From Bacteroidetes oral taxon 274 str. F0058 (GTDB lineage: Bacteria > Bacteroidota > Bacteroidia > Bacteroidales > Paludibacteraceae): DNA of 64,000 bases. The translations under genes were made by a program, and so were the position numbers. The notes beneath the pieces are model-generated. The model saw only the letters and a list, made by a program, of their open reading frames with translations. It was not told where the DNA came from and ran no database searches. Shown here in pieces: positions 15,832 through 23,631 of the stretch (positions within the stretch are counted from its first letter, which is position 1; every line of letters starts with the position of its first letter). Location: NCBI GenBank assembly GCA_000163695.1, contig GG774889.1:582042-646041 (forward strand). Direction: 5' to 3'.

Positions 15832-17784
15832 TTATTTATTAATTGTCTCTTTTATACGTTCGAGTACTTTGGTGTCTACCGTTGCGGGATATCTCTTTTC
15901 CAAGTCGGCGATCCAACTTTTCTCCAAATAGTCTTGATAGTCGGTTGTCACAGCTGCACGTACATCGGTGTAAACCTCAGGCATAGACTTCAGTACTTTA
16001 CCTGCCACGAAGACATACGGATACTCTTTCGGCGTTTGGTAGGAAGCAGCCTTGTTGCCGAAGGCAAGATTGTCTATTACGGGGTTTTCGCCTTTTTCCC
16101 ACAGTCCCGACCTGTATTCTACCACCACGCTGTCTTTGTTGAGCGAGGCTATGTGTTCTGCTATTTGGGAGGCAGTCATTTTCTTGAATTTCTTTTGGAG
16201 TGTTTTGGCTGTGACAGGGTCTTTGCAATATATTATTTTACCTTTGTAATGAGGCGTTTGCCAAGCATATCGTTTTATATTCTGTTCGAAAAATGTTTTG
16301 AGCCCTGCCGTGTCTTTGATGGCTTTTTCCCATACCTTGTCGTTTGATATATTGAATAGCAAAATACCGTCGTGATACTCCTGTATCAGGTGTCTGAATT
16401 CTGGATATTTCTGTTCGAGCCGAGAGTCTTCGAATCTTATGATTTCGTCGTCGATAAAACTATTTATAAGTCCATGTGTCTGAGCAACGGCACTATTGTC
16501 TTTGTATTTAGACATAGAGTATACGTAGTCTACGTACTTTTGAGGTGATACGGAGAGGTCTTTTATTTTTATCAGCCAATCGTTGCTAAGACTGCCTGCT
16601 CCAATAAGATAGTTTGAGTCGGGGCGGTTGTAGCGGCGTGCATAGTCTATCAGCTCTTTGTACGCATCTTGGTTGAACTTGTAGTCGTACTCGTTTTTCA
16701 GTTTGTCTACAAAAGATTTTTTACAGGCATCGTATCTGCCGTCGAAGCCGAAGTGTGTTATGATGTCGGATTTCATCTTCTCGAAACTGTCGACGGGCTT
16801 TCTGTCGATAAGTTGTATTATGTGCCAACCGTAAGGAGTCTCTATCGGACTCGATATATCGCCTTTGTTCTTCAGACCGAATGCCGTATTCTCGAATACT
16901 TCTACCATTCGTCCCACTCCGAATTCGTTGAGAACACCACCCGAATTGGCAGACATTTCGTCGTCGGAGTTCTCCTTTGCCATCGAGGCGAAATCTGCTC
17001 CGTTTTTCAACTTGTCGTATATGGCATATATCTCGGACTTCAGTTTTGCTCTCTGCTCTTTGGTTGCATTCTCGGGAAATTGTTTCAAGATATGTGCTAC
17101 CTTCACCTTGCCCACTGCTTGGCGACGATTGGTAACCTTTATTATGTGGTAGCCATAGCCGGTGCGTATCGGCGACGATATTTTTCCTATTGGCAGCGAA
17201 TACAGCTCTTTCTCTACGGGATATACCATCATCTGACCTGTAATCCACCCAAGATACCCTCCATTGTCTTTGGTGCCGACATCGTCCGATTCGGCTGTGG
17301 CTACGGTGCGGAAGTTCTCTTTTTTCAATCTTTTGATGATGTTGAGTGCTTTTTGGTATACTTTGGCAGTATCTTCGGGTGTGGCATTTTGTGGTAGCAG
17401 CAGTAGTATGTGGCTTGCCTCGACGTCTTGTTGCATATTTCTGTATGCCTCCTCTATCAGTGCCTTCTCTTTGTCTTTGTCTGTCAGATAGCCTATTGCC
17501 ATCTGGTTGCGGTAAGAATCCAACTCTTTGCGAAACGAACCGAGTGTGTCGTATCCGAGTGCTTCGGCGTCTATTACCTTTAATCTGAATTTTTTATATG
17601 TCTGTAAATACTCGTCTATAGTCTGCGGTTTTGTTTTTACGTTGGTTCTGTTTTTTAGGAAAAGGTATTCGAAGTCGTCTTTTGTTACTTTATTTTTTCC
17701 CAACGTCATCAATATATTGCTATCTTGTGCATTCATTACCAGAGATATGACAATGACGGTAAGAGCGAGAATGTATCTTTTCAT
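15832..17784 (-). CDS. SurA/PpiD-like periplasmic peptidyl-prolyl isomerase
   Basis: 650 residues with a cleavable signal peptide (MKRYILALTVIVISLVMNAQ), an N-terminal SurA-like chaperone region, and two parvulin (rotamase) domains at about 115-215 and 220-325. Each parvulin domain has the typical AHILL/AHILK start, a GG-YLGW or GGVLNEFG centre and a P-YGWHII/GYGYHII end. A long C-terminal chaperone-like region follows. It should assist folding of outer-membrane and secreted proteins in the periplasm. First gene of a three-gene operon ending in the MutS-like gene. Equivalent proteins in Bacteroidales are annotated as peptidylprolyl isomerase; a true SurA orthology is not proven. Confidence 0.9.
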   Translation of the reverse strand: MKRYILALTVIVISLVMNAQDSNILMTLGKNKVTKDDFEYLFLKNRTNVKTKPQTIDEYLQTYKKFRLKVIDAEALGYDTLGSFRKELDSYRNQMAIGYLTDKDKEKALIEEAYRNMQQDVEASHILLLLPQNATPEDTAKVYQKALNIIKRLKKENFRTVATAESDDVGTKDNGGYLGWITGQMMVYPVEKELYSLPIGKISSPIRTGYGYHIIKVTNRRQAVGKVKVAHILKQFPENATKEQRAKLKSEIYAIYDKLKNGADFASMAKENSDDEMSANSGGVLNEFGVGRMVEVFENTAFGLKNKGDISSPIETPYGWHIIQLIDRKPVDSFEKMKSDIITHFGFDGRYDACKKSFVDKLKNEYDYKFNQDAYKELIDYARRYNRPDSNYLIGAGSLSNDWLIKIKDLSVSPQKYVDYVYSMSKYKDNSAVAQTHGLINSFIDDEIIRFEDSRLEQKYPEFRHLIQEYHDGILLFNISNDKVWEKAIKDTAGLKTFFEQNIKRYAWQTPHYKGKIIYCKDPVTAKTLQKKFKKMTASQIAEHIASLNKDSVVVEYRSGLWEKGENPVIDNLAFGNKAASYQTPKEYPYVFVAGKVLKSMPEVYTDVRAAVTTDYQDYLEKSWIADLEKRYPATVDTKVLERIKETINK

Positions 17785-17865
17785 ATTTCTATTATTTTGA
17801 TATTTTTTAAAACTTACAAAGATACAAAATTTCTTATTAGCAAAATGAGATAACGATTACTAAAA

Positions 17866-17904
17866 AAAAACAAAAGTTCCGATTTCCACAACCGGAACTT
17901 TTTC
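17866..17904 (-). terminator. Second terminator between M16 gene and parvulin operon
   Basis: Perfect 9-bp stem AAAGTTCCG (17873-17881) / CGGAACTTT (17893-17901) with an 11-nt loop and a run of A on the plus strand that gives T9 on the minus strand. Confidence 0.75.
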
Positions 17905-18050
17905 CAACAAAAAATTACTAAAAATTAAATCTATGTGAAAGTTATAATTCTACATTTATAAGCAACAATATGACAAAATAAAGGTGTGCCGAAAAGCAAA
18001 ATGTAGATGAAAAAACTATTTCATTAACTTCGGTTGCAAAATTACAACCA

Positions 18051-18092
18051 AAAAATCCCCCCCACAATCACTAATAATAGTGATTTTTGGGG
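18051..18092 (-). terminator. Terminator of the porT-M16 operon
   Basis: Inner stem AATCACTA (18066-18073) / TAGTGATT (18078-18085) with a 4-nt loop, extended by CCCC/GGGG, then T6 on the minus strand. It lies 24 bp after the M16 stop. The whole 17785-18115 gap holds only this hairpin, the one at 17866-17904 and AT-rich spacer. Confidence 0.85.
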
Positions 18093-18115
18093 TAAAAAAT
18101 CATACGATTGAGTAT

Positions 18116-19327
18116 TTATTTGTATTTTAGGACTGTAAAGTCCTTGTTATCAAATAGTTGTGAAGCGAGAAGCTGTATGTTTTCGGGTGAAATTTGTTTT
18201 ATTTGCTCAAGAGTTTTTTCTAAACTTATTGATTTGCAGAGATGTAGTGCGATCTTGGCTGCCGACAACAAATAGTTCTCTTTGTTCTGCGAATTGATTA
18301 AAATTTGCCCGTATAGTTGTTGCTTGTATCTTTCGAGTTGTTTTGTCGATATAGGTTTGTCTGTGAGAGAGTACAACTCTTTGTTTATTAGGTTGATGCA
18401 CTTTTGATAATTGTTCTCGGAGCAGCCGAAATATATACACCATACTCCGACGTCGGAATATAGATTTAATGACGAATCTATGGCATACACCCAACCGTTA
18501 CGTTCTCTTACAGACAGATTTAGCTTGCTCGTAAGACCGGTGCCGCCCAAGATGTTGTTGAGCAGAGTAAGGCAGGTAGTGTCTTTGTCAGATAGCGATA
18601 AGGTGAGGTTACCTATAAGGCAGTGTGTCTGAGAAGTCTTTTTATTTTTGGTAATCTCTTTTGGGGTGTATATCTGCGGTAACGAACGATGAAATTGCCT
18701 CGTGGTAGTCTCTCTTATTACATATTTTTCGATAAGGCGTACGAACTTATTCTCAGCAATATTGCCTTGCAGAAAAAAAAGCATATTATCGGTCGTATAG
18801 CAGCGCTTTACGAAGTTGATACAGTCTGACTGTGTTAGTTTCGATAGCGATTTCTTAGAGCCTAATATGTTGTGTCCCAGAGCTGAATTCTCGAACATCA
18901 AATCTTCCAACTCGTCGAATATGAGCTCCGACGGGCTGTCGTTGTACATATCTATCTCTTCGAAAATAACTTCACGCTCTTTTGCTATCTGGTTTTCGGG
19001 AAATACGGAGTCGAAGACAATATCCGACAGCAACTCGACAGCTCGTTCGGTATAACGCTGAGGTACAATAGCATAGATGTATGTTTCTTCTTTTGTGGTA
19101 TAGGCATTCAGTTCTCCCCCTACGTCTTCGAGACGTTTGATAATCTGCAAGTTACTGCGTTTGTGCGTGCCTCCGAAAAGCAGATGTTCTATAAGATGTG
19201 CCAATCCGTGCTCATCGGGTCTCTCATCTCTTGTTCCTGCATTCACTACGAATCCGCAACAAACTACGGGTGAGTTGTCGAATTCGTACAAAAGCTTGAT
19301 GCCATTGTCGGCAGACGTTAGTTCCAA
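18116..19327 (-). CDS. M16 family zinc peptidase
   Basis: Processing-protease/insulinase-type metallopeptidase of 403 residues with the inverted zinc motif HLIEH at 44-48 and the downstream glutamate in VIFEEIDMYNDSPSEL (about 118-134). An inactive second M16 domain follows, as in the family's standard two-domain unit. No signal peptide is seen, so it is probably cytoplasmic; substrate unknown. It follows porT with a 39-bp gap on the same strand and both end at the double terminator at 17.87-18.09 kb. Confidence 0.9.
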   Translation of the reverse strand: MELTSADNGIKLLYEFDNSPVVCCGFVVNAGTRDERPDEHGLAHLIEHLLFGGTHKRSNLQIIKRLEDVGGELNAYTTKEETYIYAIVPQRYTERAVELLSDIVFDSVFPENQIAKEREVIFEEIDMYNDSPSELIFDELEDLMFENSALGHNILGSKKSLSKLTQSDCINFVKRCYTTDNMLFFLQGNIAENKFVRLIEKYVIRETTTRQFHRSLPQIYTPKEITKNKKTSQTHCLIGNLTLSLSDKDTTCLTLLNNILGGTGLTSKLNLSVRERNGWVYAIDSSLNLYSDVGVWCIYFGCSENNYQKCINLINKELYSLTDKPISTKQLERYKQQLYGQILINSQNKENYLLSAAKIALHLCKSISLEKTLEQIKQISPENIQLLASQLFDNKDFTVLKYK

Positions 19328-19366
19328 TTTTACTTTATTGGGGTCAGAGAAGTAATATTTTCCGTC

Positions 19367-20065
19367 TTACTCGAAATTGAACGTCAGGGTAAATAGTCGA
19401 GACGTCAGTCGGCTGATAGCATTTGTGAAACGCTTGTTGTAGTCGGAGACATAGTCTTGTCCGCGCTGGTCGAGGGGGGTGAGTATGTCTGTCAGACCGA
19501 GGGCAAACTTGAGCTCGGGCGAAAAACGAAAGTATTGGAAATATATCGTACAGCCTACGCCAAAATCGAAGAAGCCGTCCATCTGTTGCAGAAGTATGGC
19601 TTTTTCGCGTTCGCGTCCGAGGTCGAAGCTAAAACCGGCTCCGGCTATAAGGTACGGACGATAGTTTTTGACGCGCACAGCACCGTATTTCAAATACAGT
19701 GGGACGGTCAGGATATTGCTTTTGACCGTTTCCACCTCGATGTCGTGGGTTACGTTATTTATATACGATATATCCCGCTGACCGAAGTGTATTGCGGGCA
19801 CAAGGCGAAGTGCGAAATATTCGCTCAGACGCAAGTTGCCGATAACTCCAACCGAAAAACCGGGGGTGATGGCTTCTACGTCTGCCTTGTATATCCTGCC
19901 GTCGGAGGCAGGTATAAGTGACGGCGTGATGCCAAAGTCCATTGCATTGATACCAAGAGTGAATCCAAAATGGAGTGGCTTATAATCTGCTTTGACCAAA
20001 TTCTGACCCGTAAGGCTCAGTGTAGCAAACGCTAAAATAACTAAGAATATTGATTTTTTTCTCAT
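19367..20065 (-). CDS. porT: T9SS outer-membrane protein PorT
   Basis: A 232-residue exported protein. The N-terminus is a signal peptide (MRKKSIFLVILAFATLSLTG), followed by amphipathic strands and an aromatic C-terminal residue region (LFTLTFNFE), as expected for an eight-stranded outer-membrane barrel. Features such as PLHFGFTLGINAMDF and the closing strands match PorT, needed for type IX secretion in Porphyromonas. The ATG at 20065 was chosen: an upstream ATG at 20077 would leave almost no leader after the -7 element at 20090-20098. It is co-transcribed with the M16 peptidase gene. Confidence 0.85.
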   Translation of the reverse strand: MRKKSIFLVILAFATLSLTGQNLVKADYKPLHFGFTLGINAMDFGITPSLIPASDGRIYKADVEAITPGFSVGVIGNLRLSEYFALRLVPAIHFGQRDISYINNVTHDIEVETVKSNILTVPLYLKYGAVRVKNYRPYLIAGAGFSFDLGREREKAILLQQMDGFFDFGVGCTIYFQYFRFSPELKFALGLTDILTPLDQRGQDYVSDYNKRFTNAISRLTSRLFTLTFNFE

Positions 20066-20089
20066 CGCTAATTGCATTTTTTACAATTG

Positions 20090-20098
20090 GCAAAGATA
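20090..20098 (-). promoter_or_regulatory. -7 element for porT operon
   Basis: TATCTTTGC on the minus strand, 25 bp from the chosen porT ATG. Confidence 0.65.
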
Positions 20099-20210
20099 GT
20101 ATTTTTATTTAAAATATTAAAATGCAAAAAATAAATTATGTGTTGATTGCCCAAGTTGCTATGCTGATAAGATTTGTGAGATAAATGTAAAAAGGTAATG
20201 TAATTTTTTG

Positions 20211-20219
20211 TACCTTTGC
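20211..20219 (+). promoter_or_regulatory. -7 element for methylmalonyl-CoA epimerase
   Basis: TACCTTTGC, about 48 bp before the ATG. A matching -33 element is not clear. Confidence 0.65.
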
Positions 20220-20266
20220 GGGACAAAAAAATGTTGAAACAGTAAATAAAAATCAAAGTATAAAAA

Positions 20267-20677
20267 ATGAAACCAACACACATTGAACACATTGGTATTG
20301 CGGTGAAAAGCCTTGACGAGACAATACCGTATTATGAAAAACTTTTGGGTCAGAAGTGCTATTCTATCGAAGAGGTAGTAGACCAGAAGGTAAAGACGGC
20401 TTTCTTCAAAGTCGGAGCTACGAAAATCGAGTTACTCGAGCCCACTTCGGAAGATTCGCCAATATCCAAATTTCTCGAAAAGAACCCACACGGAGGCGTA
20501 CATCACGTTGCCTTCTGTGTAGATAGTGTGCAGCAGGCTCTCGACGACGCTGCTCAGATGGGTATTCAGTTGATAGACAAGGCTCCCCGACGCGGTGCAG
20601 AAGGTTTGAATATCGGATTCCTTCACCCAAAATCTACACACGGCGTACTGACCGAGCTTTGTGAAGTGCCCAAGTAA
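20267..20677 (+). CDS. mce: Methylmalonyl-CoA epimerase
   Basis: A 136-residue vicinal-oxygen-chelate protein that interconverts (S)- and (R)-methylmalonyl-CoA. Metal-binding residues fit the family: His in IEHIGIAVKS, His in HGGVHHVAF, and Glu in LTELCEV. The ending RRGAEGLNIGFLHPKSTHGV is typical. The enzyme links succinyl-CoA and propionyl-CoA, and MeaB at 35.7 kb protects the mutase of the same pathway. Mutase and decarboxylase subunits, often adjacent, are not seen here; the gene is monocistronic with its own promoter and terminator. Confidence 0.93.
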   Translation: MKPTHIEHIGIAVKSLDETIPYYEKLLGQKCYSIEEVVDQKVKTAFFKVGATKIELLEPTSEDSPISKFLEKNPHGGVHHVAFCVDSVQQALDDAAQMGIQLIDKAPRRGAEGLNIGFLHPKSTHGVLTELCEVPK

Positions 20678-20703
20678 ACAATGTCAATTAAATTGACGAA
20701 ATT

Positions 20704-20755
20704 AAAAAAATCGATAACTTTATGATTGAGAAACAATTGGTTGTCGATTTTTTTT
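20704..20755 (+). terminator. Terminator of mce
   Basis: 15-bp arms (20704-20718 and 20740-20754), AAAAAAATCGATAAC paired with GTTGTCGATTTTTTT, with one G-T pair and a T-rich tail. Confidence 0.8.
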
Positions 20756-20813
20756 GTTTTTAGAGCGAATGAGCTTCAATAAACGTTGTTTATTCGCGAA
20801 AAGATAAAATTTA

Positions 20814-20844
20814 TTGTCCAATTAGCGACTTTTTTATACTTTTG
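20814..20844 (+). promoter_or_regulatory. Promoter of def (-33 and -7)
   Basis: -33-like TTG at 20814-20816, a 20-bp spacer, and -7 TACTTTTG at 20837-20844. It is one of the best complete Bacteroidota promoters in the window. Confidence 0.65.
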
Positions 20845-20873
20845 TGCAGTAGAATTATAAGTTTTTTATAGAT

Positions 20874-21431
20874 ATGATATTACCTGTATATTTATATGGA
20901 TCAGGTGTGCTCAGAGAGGTAGCAAAACCCATCACCGAGGATTACCCCAATATCCGTGAACTTATCGATAATATGTTCGAAACAATGCGTAATGCTGATG
21001 GTATAGGACTTGCCGCTCCACAGATAGGACTCTCTATTCGTCTGTTTGTCATAGATATATCACCACTCGATACGGAAAGGGATTTCCCGCAGTTGAGAGA
21101 CTGTCCTAAGCAAAAAATCTTTATAAATGCCGAGATAACAGAGCGTTACGGCGATACGGTAATATACGAAGAAGGTTGTCTGTCTATACCCAAAATCAAC
21201 GAAAAAGTGCCCCGCCCCGATAAAATCAAGATAAAATATCTGGACGAAACATTCCGAGAGCACGAAGACGAATTTGAAGGTTATTTTGCGAGGGTTATAC
21301 AGCACGAATGTGACCACATAGACGGTAAGATGTTTGTCGACCATATATCGCCTCTGAGGAAACAGCTTATAAAATCGAAGCTTGCAGATATAGTAAAACG
21401 TAAGACTACTTGTAGTTATAAGACGAAATAA
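20874..21431 (+). CDS. def: Peptide deformylase
   Basis: Removes the formyl group from the N-terminal methionine of new proteins. The three metal-site motifs are intact: GIGLAAPQIG (43-52), EGCLSIP with Cys102, and HECDH with His144 and His148. At 185 residues it is a standard type I bacterial enzyme. It has its own promoter and is convergent with typA. The usual partner fmt is not adjacent. Confidence 0.95.
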   Translation: MILPVYLYGSGVLREVAKPITEDYPNIRELIDNMFETMRNADGIGLAAPQIGLSIRLFVIDISPLDTERDFPQLRDCPKQKIFINAEITERYGDTVIYEEGCLSIPKINEKVPRPDKIKIKYLDETFREHEDEFEGYFARVIQHECDHIDGKMFVDHISPLRKQLIKSKLADIVKRKTTCSYKTK

Positions 21432-21506
21432 GCGGGGCAAATCTAATGCCTCTCGTAAAATCGTTTTACCAGCCACGTATTCAATTTTCTTACCTGTACC
21501 CTAATT

Positions 21507-23303
21507 TTACTTGTTGCCTGCTCGTCGACGTTCGGTTTCGTCGAGGATTATTTTTCTTATTCGCAGATGTTTCGGCGTAACTTCGAGATACTCGTCGGCT
21601 TTGATGTATTCCAATGCCTCTTCGAGCGAAAATATTACGGGCGGTATCAGCTTCACCTTGTCGTCGGAGCCCGATGCCCGCATATTGGTGAGCTTCTTCG
21701 ACTTGGTAACGTTTACTATGAGGTCGCCCTCTTTGGCGTTTTCGCCTACGACTTGTCCGGCGTATACCTCTTCTTGCGGGAAGATGAAGAATCTGCCTCT
21801 GTCTTGTAGTTTATCGATAGAGTATGCAAAAGCAGTACCGCTCTCCATAGCTATAATTGAGCCGTTGTTGCGGCGTTCGATATCGCCTTTCCAAGGAGCG
21901 TATTCGAGGAAACGATGAGCCATCACCGCCTCTCCTGCCGAGATGGTAAGGATATTGTTTCTAAGACCGATAATACCGCGAGAAGGTATATTGAACTCGA
22001 GGTAGACACGGTCTTTCTTCGTCTCCATCGACATCAGGTCGCCTTTGCGACGAGTAACTATATCTATCACCTTGCTCGAGTACTCTTCGGGGACGTTGAC
22101 GGTAAGTTGCTCCACAGGTTCGCATACTACGCCGTCTATCTCTTTGCGTATCACCTGAGGCTGACCTACTTGCAGTTCGTAGCCTTCGCGACGCATCGTC
22201 TCGATAAGTATCGATAGGTGAAGTACGCCTCTACCCGAAACCTTCCACGTATCTGCCGATTCGGTGGTCTCTACGCGCAGAGCCAGATTGCGGTCGAGTT
22301 CGCGTATCAGGCGGTCGTGTATGTGCCTCGAAGTTACGTATTTACCGTCTTTGCCGAAGAAAGGAGAGTCATTGTTGGTGAAAGTCATCGACATCGTCGG
22401 TTCGTCTATGGCTATCGGCGGCAGCGGCTCGGGGTTTTCGACACTTGTTACGGTATCGCCTATCTCGAAGCCCTCTATGCCTATCATAGCACATATATCG
22501 CCCGACCCGACACTCTGCACGGGTGTTTTGCCGAGCCCCGAGAAGGTATTTAGTTGTTTTATCTTCTGTTTTGTCATCGACCCGTCGCGTTTGCAGAGCA
22601 TTATATCCTGCCCGTCGGTGAATGTGCCTCTATGTACCTTGCCGACGGCTATTCTGCCTACATACGAAGAGTAATCGAGCGAGGTAACAAGCATTTGCGG
22701 CGCACCTTCTATAAATTTCGGAGCGGGAATGTACTCTATTATCTTGTCGAGAAGATATGTTATGTTGTCCGTTGGTGTCTTCCAATCGTCAGACATCCAA
22801 TTGTTTTTGGCAGAGCCGTATATTGTGGGGAAATTGAGTTGCTCTTCCGTTGCATCGAGGTTGAACATCAGCTCGAAGACCGCATTCTGCACCTCGTCGG
22901 GGTGACAGTTGGGTTTGTCTACCTTGTTTATCACTACAATGGGCAGAAGTCCTATTTGCAGTGCTTTCTGCAATACGAAGCGTGTCTGCGGCATAGGTCC
23001 CTCGAAAGCGTCGACCAGTAGCAGACAGCCGTCGGCCATATTGAGTACGCGCTCTACTTCGCCTCCGAAGTCGGAGTGCCCGGGAGTATCTATTATGTTG
23101 ATTTTACAGTCTTTGTACTCTATTGATACGTTTTTGGAAGTGATGGTTATGCCACGTTCGCGTTCGAGGTCGTTGTTGTCGAGTATCAGCTCACCTGCGT
23201 TTTTGTTATCTCTAAACAGTTTGCCTGCAAGTAGCATTTTGTCTACGAGCGTAGTCTTTCCGTGGTCTACGTGTGCTATGATTGCTATGTTTCTTATATT
23301 CAT
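21507..23303 (-). CDS. typA: Translational GTPase BipA/TypA
   Basis: A ribosome-associated GTPase of 598 residues related to EF-G. It has the P-loop AHVDHGKTTLVDKML (10-24), the ERGITITSKN switch I region, DTPGHSDFGGEV, and NKVDKP. The EF-G III/V-like domains and the BipA-specific C-terminal region (GVVFDLPSRG-type segment EFNIPSRGIIGLRNN) follow. BipA helps ribosome assembly and stress adaptation. Single gene with a promoter at 23353-23386. The 3' end faces def with a 75-bp gap. Confidence 0.96.
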   Translation of the reverse strand: MNIRNIAIIAHVDHGKTTLVDKMLLAGKLFRDNKNAGELILDNNDLERERGITITSKNVSIEYKDCKINIIDTPGHSDFGGEVERVLNMADGCLLLVDAFEGPMPQTRFVLQKALQIGLLPIVVINKVDKPNCHPDEVQNAVFELMFNLDATEEQLNFPTIYGSAKNNWMSDDWKTPTDNITYLLDKIIEYIPAPKFIEGAPQMLVTSLDYSSYVGRIAVGKVHRGTFTDGQDIMLCKRDGSMTKQKIKQLNTFSGLGKTPVQSVGSGDICAMIGIEGFEIGDTVTSVENPEPLPPIAIDEPTMSMTFTNNDSPFFGKDGKYVTSRHIHDRLIRELDRNLALRVETTESADTWKVSGRGVLHLSILIETMRREGYELQVGQPQVIRKEIDGVVCEPVEQLTVNVPEEYSSKVIDIVTRRKGDLMSMETKKDRVYLEFNIPSRGIIGLRNNILTISAGEAVMAHRFLEYAPWKGDIERRNNGSIIAMESGTAFAYSIDKLQDRGRFFIFPQEEVYAGQVVGENAKEGDLIVNVTKSKKLTNMRASGSDDKVKLIPPVIFSLEEALEYIKADEYLEVTPKHLRIRKIILDETERRRAGNK

Positions 23304-23352
23304 TGTGTTGTGCGGTTGGTCTGCAAGTTGTTCGCATCGGACGAAACGGGCT

Positions 23353-23386
23353 GCAAAATTACAATTTTATTTTCAGATAAATCAAT
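23353..23386 (-). promoter_or_regulatory. Promoter of typA
   Basis: Minus strand: -33-like ATTG at 23383-23386, a 21-bp spacer, and -7 TAATTTTGC at 23353-23361, 50 bp before the start codon. Confidence 0.6.
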
Positions 23387-23404
23387 AAAAAAATATTGAA
23401 ACGA

Positions 23405-23440
23405 AAAAATAAAAGCAAGATAACTTGTTAATATCTTGCC
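23405..23440 (-). terminator. Terminator of tRNA-Met
   Basis: Minus-strand hairpin with arms GGCAAGATA / TATCTTGC and an 8- to 10-nt loop, followed by TTTTATTTTTT. It lies just after the tRNA 3' end. Confidence 0.8.
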
Positions 23441-23444
23441 ATTT

Positions 23445-23519
23445 GTAGCGGGAACGAGAATTGAACTCGTGACCTCCGGGTTATGAATCCGACGCTCTAA
23501 CCATCTGAGCTATCCCGCC
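23445..23519 (-). tRNA. tRNA-Met (CAT)
   Basis: Cloverleaf with acceptor GGCGGGA/TCCCGCT, D arm GCTC/GAGC, anticodon loop TTCATAA and T arm ACGAG-TTCAATT-CTCGT. Anticodon CAT. The normal G1-wobble acceptor end argues against the initiator, but tRNA-Ile(CAT) cannot be excluded without the lysidine signature. CCA is not encoded. Confidence 0.88.
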
Positions 23520-23536
23520 CTGATATTTTTGGGACT

Positions 23537-23545
23537 GCAAAGGTA
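23537..23545 (-). promoter_or_regulatory. -7 element for tRNA-Met
   Basis: TACCTTTGC on the minus strand, 18 bases before the mature 5' end. Confidence 0.7.
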
Positions 23546-23631
23546 GTACTTTTTTTCGTATTACAAAAACTTTAACTAATTTCGCACCGAAATAGATTTA
23601 TAATACCGCACCGTTTCCCCCGACAACCGAT

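Noticed and set aside
21457..21471. Short GTAAAA/TTTTAC hairpin between def and typA
   Set aside because: Only six A/T-rich pairs and no T-run; too weak to call.
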